From CAZPZR01 sp964591105 (lineage in GTDB: Bacteria; Bacillota; Clostridia; Lachnospirales; Lachnospiraceae), in the NCBI GenBank assembly GCA_964591105.1, contig CAZPZR010000026.1, forward strand, positions 1 through 23,945: 23,945 nt of DNA, read 5' to 3'. Numbering within the stretch: the stretch's first letter is position 1; each line of letters opens with the position of its first letter. The translations under genes were made by a program, and so were the position numbers. The notes under the pieces were generated by a model that ran no database searches, was not told where the DNA came from, and worked only from the letters and a program-made list of their open reading frames with translations. This document shows positions 14,499 through 20,671 of this stretch, in pieces.

Positions 14499-15704
14499 AT
14501 GAGAAGAATAAAGCGGTTGATGTGCATATGCTTTTTGATGAGCGTGTGTGCAGGGCTTGGCGTGGGACAGGTACATGCCGAGAACACAAAAGAGGAACCG
14601 GAGGAACTTTACGCCCGGTCAGCAGTACTGATGGATGCTGACAGTGGGCGTATTTTATTTGAAAAAGAAGCGGAGAATCAAATGCCGATGGCGAGCACAA
14701 CAAAGATAATGACGTGCATTCTGGCATTGGAACATTTGGAAGATGGGCAGACTGTGACGGTATCAGAAGAAGCAATACATCAGCCGAAAGTGCATCTTGG
14801 AGTAAAAAAAGAAGAAGTTTTTTATGTAAAGGATTTGTTGTATTCACTGATGCTGGAGTCACACAATGACAGTGCAGTTCTGATTGCAGAAGCTATCGGT
14901 GGAAGCGTGAGAGAATTTGCGGATATGATGAATGAAAAAGCAAGAGAAATTGGCTGTGAGAATACATATTTCATTACACCGAATGGGTTGGATGCAGAAG
15001 ATGACAGAGGGACTCATTCGACAACCGCGAAAGAACTGGCGCGGATTATGAAATACTGTATTCATGATTCGGCAAAAAAGGAAGAATTTCTTGAGATTAC
15101 ACGGACGCAAGAGTATTCCTTTTCGGATGTGTCGGGCAAACGACGATTTTCCTGTTATAATCACAATGCATTTTTGCAGATGATGGATGGAGCGTTGTCT
15201 GGAAAAACGGGGTTTACTGCGGATGCGGGGTATTGTTATGTCGGAGCGTTGCGACAAGATGGGAAGACATTTATCGTTGCATTATTAGCCTGCGGATGGC
15301 CGAATAACAAAACATATAAGTGGGCCGACACGAAGAAACTGATGACATATGGACTGGAAAATTACGAACAGAAAGAAGTAACGGAAGCAATTGAGACCGA
15401 AAGGATTACAGTGACGGATGCGGTCAATCGAAAGAATCCTTATCAATCGGAAAATGAAGTGGAAACGAAAATTCAGAAAGTATCACTTTCATTGCTTATG
15501 AAAAAGGAAGAAGAAATTGAAGTAAAGATAGAGCAGACTAAGAAATTGCAGGCACCTGTAGCGGCCAACACAAAAGTAGGAACAGTGACGTATCTGCTAG
15601 ATGGAGAGTGTCTGGGTACCGCAGATATCCTTACGACAAAGGCAGTGGCAAAGAGAACAATCTCCTGGTGTCTTGCTTTTTTAAAAGAAAAAGTATTATT
15701 ATAG
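14499..15704 (+). CDS. Serine-type D-Ala-D-Ala carboxypeptidase (second copy, DacF/DacB-like)
   Basis: A 401-residue exported penicillin-binding protein with a signal peptide ending near GVGQVHA. Motifs: STTK (Ser66-Lys69), SHN (121-123) and KTG (236-238). SHN rather than SGN or SAN is seen in several sporulation-linked carboxypeptidases. A C-terminal beta domain (VGTVTYLLDGECLGTADILTT) and a final hydrophobic stretch, ISWCLAFLKEKVLL, would attach it to the outer face of the membrane. It follows scpB by 53 bases; in B. subtilis a carboxypeptidase gene (dacB) also lies near scpAB, so the context is suggestive of a spore-cortex role. It shares overall layout with the protein at 8956-10155 but is clearly diverged. 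Confidence 0.92.
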   Translation: MRRIKRLMCICFLMSVCAGLGVGQVHAENTKEEPEELYARSAVLMDADSGRILFEKEAENQMPMASTTKIMTCILALEHLEDGQTVTVSEEAIHQPKVHLGVKKEEVFYVKDLLYSLMLESHNDSAVLIAEAIGGSVREFADMMNEKAREIGCENTYFITPNGLDAEDDRGTHSTTAKELARIMKYCIHDSAKKEEFLEITRTQEYSFSDVSGKRRFSCYNHNAFLQMMDGALSGKTGFTADAGYCYVGALRQDGKTFIVALLACGWPNNKTYKWADTKKLMTYGLENYEQKEVTEAIETERITVTDAVNRKNPYQSENEVETKIQKVSLSLLMKKEEEIEVKIEQTKKLQAPVAANTKVGTVTYLLDGECLGTADILTTKAVAKRTISWCLAFLKEKVLL

Positions 15705-15869
15705 AGTACTGGACGATTAAGAAAGAGATTATAATCATACCATAGCTTGAAAAATGAATGACATACATTAGTAAGATTCTACTGACAAACATGGAGCGAC
15801 CATTTGTGATTGGACCATAAAATTAAATTCTTGCGAGGTATTAGTCCTGCTTGTAGAATAAAGAACGGA

Positions 15870-15909
15870 AACGTCAATCACCCTGAGAAAGGTGGTTGAC
15901 GTTTTGCTT
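15870..15909 (+). terminator. Rho-independent terminator downstream of the second carboxypeptidase gene
   Basis: The 13-bp stem with one T-G wobble pairs 15870-15882 with 15891-15903 (AACGTCAA, T-G, CACC) around an 8-base loop. TTGCTT follows. It lies 166 bases after the carboxypeptidase stop, so the scpAB-dac transcript would carry a long 3' untranslated region. Confidence 0.8.
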
Positions 15910-16007
15910 AAAATGTGATACGATAGCGCCACTTCGAAGAATCTTTTTTTTCTATAGAAAATCAAAGGAATCACGCAGAACTTCTGCTGTAAAATCCCAA
16001 ATTCTAG

Positions 16008-16036
16008 TTGACAATTAAAAATATTTATACTACTAT
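16008..16036 (+). promoter_or_regulatory. recA promoter
   Basis: A perfect -35 TTGACA (16008-16013), a 17-base A+T-rich spacer and a -10 TACTAT (16031-16036), 46 bases before the recA ATG. Confidence 0.85.
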
Positions 16037-16049
16037 ATTAATCAAGAGA

Positions 16050-16063
16050 CGAACATTCGTTCG
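16050..16063. promoter_or_regulatory. LexA operator (SOS box) of recA
   Basis: A perfect inverted repeat CGAAC-ATTC-GTTCG matches the Gram-positive LexA (Cheo box) consensus CGAAC-N4-GTTCG. It lies 13 bases downstream of the -10, across the first transcribed bases, where bound LexA would block transcription start or escape. Confidence 0.92.
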
Positions 16064-16082
16064 AAATAAAGGAGAAATTATT

Positions 16083-17129
16083 ATGGCTAATAATCGTGAA
16101 GATAAAAAGAAAGCGTTAGATGCGGCAATCGCGAAGCTTGAGAAAGATTTTGGTAAAGGAACTGTGATGAAACTGGGAGATCCAGCAGCTCAGGTTGCAG
16201 TTGAGACGATTCCAACAGGATCCTTGAGTCTGGATATCGCACTTGGACTTGGTGGAGTTCCAAAGGGACGTATTGTGGAGATTTACGGACCAGAATCCAG
16301 TGGTAAGACGACGGTTGCGCTTCACATGATTTCAGAAGTACAGAAGAGAGGTGGAATTGCTGGATTCGTAGATGCTGAGCATGCATTGGATCCTGTTTAT
16401 GCGAAGAATATCGGTGTTGATATTGATGAACTTTATATTTCACAGCCAGACAGTGGTGATCAGGCATTAGAGATTGCAGAGACAATGGTACGTTCTGGAG
16501 CGATGGATATTATTGTTATCGACTCTGTTGCTGCATTGGTACCAAGACAGGAGATTGAAGGAGATATGGGTGACTCTCACGTAGGTCTTCAGGCAAGATT
16601 AATGTCACAGGCACTTCGTAAGTTGACACCTGTAATTAGTAAGTCAAACTGTGTGGTAATCTTCATCAACCAGCTTCGTGAAAAAGTCGGTATTATGTTT
16701 GGTAACCCTGAGACAACAACAGGGGGACGTGCGCTGAAGTTCTATTCTTCTATCCGTATGGATGTCCGCAGAATTGAGACATTGAAGCAGGGCGGAGAGA
16801 TGATTGGAAACAGAACTCGTGTGAAAGTTGTGAAGAATAAGATTGCGCCTCCATTCAAGGAAGCTGAGTTTGATATTATGTTTGGAAAGGGAATTTCCAA
16901 AGAAGGTGATATCCTTGACCTTGCAGTAGGATTGAATCTTGTGAGCAAGAGCGGTGCATGGTTTGCATACAATGGCAGCAAGATTGGACAGGGACGTGAG
17001 AATGCGAAGAATTATCTTACAGAACATCCAGAAGTTATGTCAGAGTTAGATGCTAAGATCCGTGAACATTATAATTTTGACGGAGCACAGAAGGCACCAG
17101 AAGTGGAAGTAGATAAGGACGAAGAATAA
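16083..17129 (+). CDS. recA: Recombinase RecA
   Basis: A 348-residue RecA that forms filaments on single-stranded DNA, performs strand exchange, and stimulates LexA self-cleavage. Walker A is GPESSGKT (69-76); Walker B (IIVIDSVAAL), loop L1/L2 segments and QALRKLTPVISKSNCVVIFI with NQLREKVGIMFGNPETTTGG are typical. The acidic C-terminal tail (VEVDKDEE) is also normal. The frame is open back to 16008, but the ATG at 16083 has AAAGGAG 8 bases upstream and gives the standard MANNREDKKKAL start. The promoter and LexA box make it an SOS gene. recX follows after one base. Confidence 0.98.
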   Translation: MANNREDKKKALDAAIAKLEKDFGKGTVMKLGDPAAQVAVETIPTGSLSLDIALGLGGVPKGRIVEIYGPESSGKTTVALHMISEVQKRGGIAGFVDAEHALDPVYAKNIGVDIDELYISQPDSGDQALEIAETMVRSGAMDIIVIDSVAALVPRQEIEGDMGDSHVGLQARLMSQALRKLTPVISKSNCVVIFINQLREKVGIMFGNPETTTGGRALKFYSSIRMDVRRIETLKQGGEMIGNRTRVKVVKNKIAPPFKEAEFDIMFGKGISKEGDILDLAVGLNLVSKSGAWFAYNGSKIGQGRENAKNYLTEHPEVMSELDAKIREHYNFDGAQKAPEVEVDKDEE

Positions 17130-17130
17130 G

Positions 17131-17745
17131 ATGACAGTGACTCAGATAGAAGCTGTTACGAAGACAAAGTATAAAGTGTATTTAGATGGGCAGTTCGCTT
17201 TTGTGTTATACAAAGGCGAACTGTCTCGCTATCATATAGCTGTTGGAGAGGAACTTTCTGAACCGGTATATCAGCAGATTTTAAAAGAAGTGTTATTGAA
17301 GCGAGCAAAGCTGCGTGCAATGCACCTTTTGAATAGCATGGGAAGAACAGAGAATCAGCTTCGAGATAAGCTGAAGCAAAGTCTGTATCCGGAAGAAGTG
17401 GTAGAGGCAGCGATGAATTACGTGAAGTCATTTGGCTATGTGAACGATGCGGAATATGCTCGAAGCTTTATAGACAGTAGAAAAGACCGAAAAAGTAAAC
17501 GAGAATTATATATGCAATTGGGACAAAAAGGAATTGCAAAAGATATATTGGATCAAATTTTTGAAGAATATTATGATGCGGAAGATTCTAGAGAAGCAAT
17601 TGAAGCAATCATGCGGAAGCGAAGATATGACCCGGAAAAGGCGACAAATGTAGAAACACAAAAAATCATGGGATATTTGATGCGGAAAGGATTTGCATAT
17701 GATGACATTCGAAGGGTGTTACATGTTTCTGAGTGGAATGCTTGA
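17131..17745 (+). CDS. recX: Regulatory protein RecX
   Basis: A 204-residue, three-helix-repeat RecX that binds RecA filaments and limits their growth. Seen features: a short beta segment (KYKVYLDGQFAFVLYKGELS), then helical repeats with R-A-x-x-x-L-x-x-M-G-R and FGYVNDAEYARSFIDSRK, the core RecX motif, and ELYMQLGQKGIAKDILDQIF. The start codon is one base after the recA stop, with AAGGA about 11 bases upstream, so translation is coupled to recA and the gene shares the SOS promoter. The stop codon overlaps the -35 element of the rny promoter. Length is normal for Firmicutes. Confidence 0.95.
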   Translation: MTVTQIEAVTKTKYKVYLDGQFAFVLYKGELSRYHIAVGEELSEPVYQQILKEVLLKRAKLRAMHLLNSMGRTENQLRDKLKQSLYPEEVVEAAMNYVKSFGYVNDAEYARSFIDSRKDRKSKRELYMQLGQKGIAKDILDQIFEEYYDAEDSREAIEAIMRKRRYDPEKATNVETQKIMGYLMRKGFAYDDIRRVLHVSEWNA

Positions 17746-17770
17746 CATATTTGTGAAAAAAGTATAAAAT
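17742..17770 (+). promoter_or_regulatory. rny promoter
   Basis: A perfect TTGACA (17742-17747), a 17-base spacer and TAAAAT (17765-17770). The -35 contains the TGA stop codon of recX. The start codon of rny is 47 bases downstream. Confidence 0.85.
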
Positions 17771-17804
17771 TTAGGTATTGTGTTTGTACAATGAAAATTT
17801 AATA

Positions 17805-17817
17805 AGGAGGTGCTCCT
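17805..17817 (+). promoter_or_regulatory. Small hairpin enclosing the rny Shine-Dalgarno
   Basis: AGGAG (17805-17809) can pair with CTCCT (17813-17817) around a GTG triloop. The paired AGGAG is the core of the ribosome binding site AAGGAGGTG, and the helix ends directly at the GTG start codon at 17818. Confidence 0.5.
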
Positions 17818-19374
17818 GTGCTGAGTGGAATTGGATTTGTTGCTGTGACAGTAGTGCTTGTCATCGTAGCAGCAGTCATCAGTCACTTTGTTACGGTATC
17901 TAATCTGAAGAAGAATGCAGAATCTAAGATTGGAAATGCAGAAAGCAAAGCAAGAGAAATTATTGATGACGCAGTGAAAACAGCAGAGGCAAAGAAGAAG
18001 GAGTCTCTCTTGGAAATTAAAGAAGAGTCTATCAAGAATAAAAATGAACTTGAAAAAGAGACGAAAGAACGTAGAGCTGAATTACAGCGCTATGAGAAAC
18101 GAGTACTTTCCAAGGAAGAGTCTTTAGACAAAAAAGCCGATGCAATTGAGAAGCGCGAAGCAGGATTTGCGGCAAAAGAAGAACAGCTGAGACAGCGTGA
18201 AGCGAAAGTAGAAGCGTTAGGACAGCAAAGAGTACAGGAACTAGAAAGAATCTCAGGACTTACCTCCGAACAAGCAAAAGAATATTTGTTAAAAACTGTT
18301 GAAGAAGATGTGAAACATGATACTGCAAAGATGATCAAAGAATTAGAAGTGCAGGCGAAGGAAGAAGCAGATAAAAAAGCAAGAGAATATGTTGTTACTG
18401 CAATCCAGAGATGCGCAGCAGATCATGTGGCTGAGACAACAATTTCAGTTGTTCAGCTTCCAAGTGATGAAATGAAAGGAAGAATTATTGGTAGAGAAGG
18501 ACGTAACATTCGTACATTGGAGACAATGACTGGTGTAGAACTGATCATTGACGATACTCCAGAAGCGGTTGTATTATCAGGCTTCGATCCAATAAGAAGA
18601 GAAGTGGCAAGAATTGCGCTTGAAAAACTGATTGTGGATGGACGTATCCATCCAGCAAGAATCGAAGAGATGGTTGAGAAAGCGCAGCGAGAAGTTGAAG
18701 CAATGATTCGCGAAGAAGGAGATGCAGCTGCATTAGAAGTTGGCGTGCATGGAATTCATCCAGAGTTGTTAAAACTTCTTGGTAGAATGAAATTCCGTAC
18801 AAGTTATGGACAGAACGCTTTGAAGCACTCTATTGAAGTGGCACAGCTTTCCGGACTCCTTGCAGGAGAAATCGGATTGGATGTCAGAGTGGCAAAAAGA
18901 GCGGGTCTTCTTCATGACATCGGAAAATCTATTGACCACGATGTAGAAGGTTCACACATCCAGATTGGTGTAGACCTTTGCAGAAAGTATAAAGAATCCG
19001 CAACAGTAATTAATGCTGTTGAAGCTCATCACGGCGATGTGGAACCAGAAACTCTGATTGCATGCGTTGTTCAGGCGGCAGATACAATCTCTGCAGCAAG
19101 ACCAGGTGCAAGAAGAGAAACATTAGAAACATATACAAACAGGTTAAAACAATTAGAAGATATCACCAACCAGTTCAAAGGTGTTGATAAATCTTTTGCA
19201 ATTCAGGCAGGTAGAGAGATTCGTGTAATGGTAGTTCCAGAGCAAGTATCTGATGCAGATATGGTATTGATGGCCAGAGATATCGCTAAGCAGATTGAAT
19301 ATGAATTAGAATATCCAGGACAGATTAAAGTTAATGTTATTCGTGAATCACGAGTAACGGACTATGCCAAGTAG
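17818..19374 (+). CDS. rny: Ribonuclease Y
   Basis: A 518-residue endoribonuclease that starts bulk mRNA decay at the inner face of the membrane. Domains: one N-terminal membrane helix (about residues 4-24), a long charged coiled coil (about 30-190), a KH RNA-binding domain with GREG (225-228), and a catalytic HD domain with LLHDIGKSIDHD (His366-Asp367), followed by HHGD. The C-terminal domain ends ESRVTDYAK, as usual. Length matches the family (about 515-520). The start is a GTG with a near-perfect AAGGAGGTG 6 bases upstream, though that site can fold into a hairpin. It has its own promoter at the recX end and a terminator after it, so it is monocistronic. Confidence 0.97.
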   Translation: MLSGIGFVAVTVVLVIVAAVISHFVTVSNLKKNAESKIGNAESKAREIIDDAVKTAEAKKKESLLEIKEESIKNKNELEKETKERRAELQRYEKRVLSKEESLDKKADAIEKREAGFAAKEEQLRQREAKVEALGQQRVQELERISGLTSEQAKEYLLKTVEEDVKHDTAKMIKELEVQAKEEADKKAREYVVTAIQRCAADHVAETTISVVQLPSDEMKGRIIGREGRNIRTLETMTGVELIIDDTPEAVVLSGFDPIRREVARIALEKLIVDGRIHPARIEEMVEKAQREVEAMIREEGDAAALEVGVHGIHPELLKLLGRMKFRTSYGQNALKHSIEVAQLSGLLAGEIGLDVRVAKRAGLLHDIGKSIDHDVEGSHIQIGVDLCRKYKESATVINAVEAHHGDVEPETLIACVVQAADTISAARPGARRETLETYTNRLKQLEDITNQFKGVDKSFAIQAGREIRVMVVPEQVSDADMVLMARDIAKQIEYELEYPGQIKVNVIRESRVTDYAK

Positions 19375-19387
19375 AAGATAAATATGA

Positions 19388-19419
19388 ACAGAATCGGTTG
19401 TTGTGACCGGTTCTGTTTT
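19388..19419 (+). terminator. Rho-independent terminator of rny
   Basis: An 11-bp stem with one T-G wobble pairs 19388-19398 with 19406-19416 around a 7-base loop and runs into TTTTG. It starts 13 bases after the rny stop. Confidence 0.88.
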
Positions 19420-19429
19420 GCGTTATAGA
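19401..19429 (+). promoter_or_regulatory. Candidate promoter of the Nudix gene
   Basis: TTGTGA (19401-19406) and TATAGA (19424-19429) are 17 bases apart and overlap the rny terminator. They are 28 bases before the next start codon. This is the only candidate in the gap and is moderate in quality. Confidence 0.4.
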
Positions 19430-19457
19430 ACTATTTTAAGAAGAGGAGAAAAGAAAT

Positions 19458-19997
19458 ATGAGTAATGATGTGAAGCGTATCAGCAGAGAATTGGCATATG
19501 AAGGTACTGTGCTGAAAGTGTATAAGGATCGTATGGAATTTTCCAATGGGAATCATGAAGACTGGGACTATATTCATCATGACGGTGCGGCGGCAGTGCT
19601 CCCAGTATTGGAAGACGGCAGAGTATTGATGGTAAGACAGTACCGAAATGCGTTAGAGAGAGAAACATTGGAACTTCCGGCAGGAAAGTTAGATGAACCT
19701 GGGGAACCAGGAATTGTGTGTGCAGCAAGAGAACTGGAGGAAGAGGCAGGGTATCGTTCTGAAAATCTGGAATGGTTAATGTCTCTACGTACAACAGTTG
19801 CGTTTTGTAATGAAAAAATAGATATTTACGTGGCAAGGGATTTGATTCCATCTCGTCAACATTTGGATGAAAATGAATTTGTTGATGTACAGCCATATAC
19901 AATTGAGGAATTGAAGGCAAAGATTTATTCCGGTGAAATCGAAGACTCTAAGACGGTTGCGACAATTTTAGCTTATGCGGATAAATATTTAAAATAA
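19458..19997 (+). CDS. nudF: Nudix hydrolase, ADP-ribose pyrophosphatase type
   Basis: A 179-residue Nudix enzyme, predicted to cleave ADP-ribose to AMP and ribose 5-phosphate in the cytosol. The Nudix box spans residues 76-99 (GKLDEPGEP ... ARELEEEAGY), with one extra residue before the first conserved glutamate compared with the strict G-x5-E pattern. The catalytic REL-x-EE-x-G helix is intact. The N-terminal domain has the WDYIHHDGAAAVLPV and VRQYRNALERETLELPAG features of the ADP-ribose branch. AGAGGAG precedes the ATG. It lies next to spoIIM; in B. subtilis nudF is also near spoIIM, which supports the name. Confidence 0.9.
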   Translation: MSNDVKRISRELAYEGTVLKVYKDRMEFSNGNHEDWDYIHHDGAAAVLPVLEDGRVLMVRQYRNALERETLELPAGKLDEPGEPGIVCAARELEEEAGYRSENLEWLMSLRTTVAFCNEKIDIYVARDLIPSRQHLDENEFVDVQPYTIEELKAKIYSGEIEDSKTVATILAYADKYLK

Positions 19998-19999
19998 AA

Positions 20000-20027
20000 G
20001 CATATAGAGAAAACTCAGACATATAAT
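20000..20027 (+). promoter_or_regulatory. Candidate SigE-type promoter of spoIIM
   Basis: GCATATA (20000-20006) and CATATAAT (20020-20027) resemble the sporulation SigE elements KMATATT and CATACAHT, separated by 13 bases. They lie 27 bases before the preferred spoIIM start. The assignment is an inference from the B. subtilis consensus. Confidence 0.4.
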
Positions 20028-20054
20028 GAAATATCTTGAATGAGGAGGCAGAGT

Positions 20055-20594
20055 TTGAAGATACAAGATGGAAAGAGATTCTGCGTGACGTTATTGCTTC
20101 TGGGTTTTCTGATGGGGATTCTGTATACGAATCTGTTTGCGATTGACTATATAACAACCAGCGGGATTTTTAATGAATTCTTCCTTAGTCAGTATCAGCA
20201 GATAGAGGTAGAACCGAGAGAATATGTTTGGTATTTGATTAGGAGTCGTCTGCTATATCTAGGATGTATATGTCTAGCTGGTTGTACCAGATTAAAAAAG
20301 ATAGTCCTCGTGATTGTTCTGCTCTGGACAGGCTTTGCGGGCGGGATGTTAATCACAGCAGCGGTTTTGAAGCTTGGAGTAAAAGGAGTTGTATTGTGCC
20401 TTGTTGGAATGATTCCTCATTTTGTGTGCTATATTGCGGCGTATATGATTGCCTTATGGCAGATGCTGCAGTATCCAAAAAGCAAGTGGAATGCAATGAA
20501 GGTGCTTGTGTGTTTGATTTTGATGCTGATGGGGATTTTCCTGGAGGCATATGTGAATCCGGTGTTGATGAAAGTATTCATTCAGACGTTTTAA
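20055..20594 (+). CDS. spoIIM: Stage II sporulation protein M
   Basis: A 179-residue integral membrane protein with about five hydrophobic helices. Recognisable SpoIIM-type features are the first helix with GFLMGILYTNLFA, the WYLIRSRLLYLGCICLAG segment, and GVKGVVLCLVGMIPHFVCYI. In B. subtilis SpoIIM joins SpoIID and SpoIIP to remodel peptidoglycan during engulfment of the forespore. The TTG at 20055 is the likely start because AGGAGG ends 6 bases before it; the ATG at 20040 overlaps that site and has no Shine-Dalgarno of its own. It is somewhat shorter than B. subtilis SpoIIM (about 214 residues). The neighbouring Nudix gene and convergent SpoVB-like gene support the call. Confidence 0.82.
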   Translation: MKIQDGKRFCVTLLLLGFLMGILYTNLFAIDYITTSGIFNEFFLSQYQQIEVEPREYVWYLIRSRLLYLGCICLAGCTRLKKIVLVIVLLWTGFAGGMLITAAVLKLGVKGVVLCLVGMIPHFVCYIAAYMIALWQMLQYPKSKWNAMKVLVCLILMLMGIFLEAYVNPVLMKVFIQTF

Positions 20595-20617
20595 AACAAA
20601 GAAAAGAAGATATGATG

Positions 20618-20653
20618 ATGGAGGGAAGCCTTGCGGCGCTTACCCTCCATTTT
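20618..20653 (+). terminator. Rho-independent terminator of spoIIM
   Basis: ATGGAGGG (20618-20625) pairs with CCCTCCAT (20643-20650), continued by AAGC with GCTT after a one-base bulge, around an 8-base loop. The stem runs into TTTTGCTGT. The minus-strand gene ends 22 bases further on, so it may also help there, although it has no T-run in that direction. Confidence 0.8.
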
Positions 20654-20671
20654 GCTGTCTATCAGTTGAAA

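Larger units (their letters stand above)
15705..16082. other. Gene-free stretch upstream of recA
   Basis: These 378 bases hold no convincing ORF. Contents seen: a palindrome GATTATAATC (15727-15736); a terminator hairpin (15870-15909); a possible promoter TTGACG-17-TACGAT (15896-15924) starting in the terminator's 3' arm; a run of eight T (15944-15951) merging into the 14-bp palindrome TTTTCTATAGAAAA (15948-15961); a 13-bp palindrome GCAGAA-C-TTCTGC (15975-15987); and the recA promoter with its LexA box. Bases 15737-15869 hold nothing I can name. Confidence 0.6.

Noticed and set aside
15737..15869. Possible T-box or other riboswitch
   Set aside because: No T-box AGGGTGG-type core, specifier loop or antiterminator was found. 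The downstream hairpin is adequately explained as a terminator.
15768..15974. 68-residue minus-strand frame in the recA upstream gap
   Set aside because: It runs through the terminator hairpin and has no family similarity or convincing ribosome binding site.
16008..16082. Upstream extension of recA starting with TTG
   Set aside because: It would lie on the promoter -35 and the LexA box. The standard RecA N-terminus with a good ribosome binding site begins at 16083.
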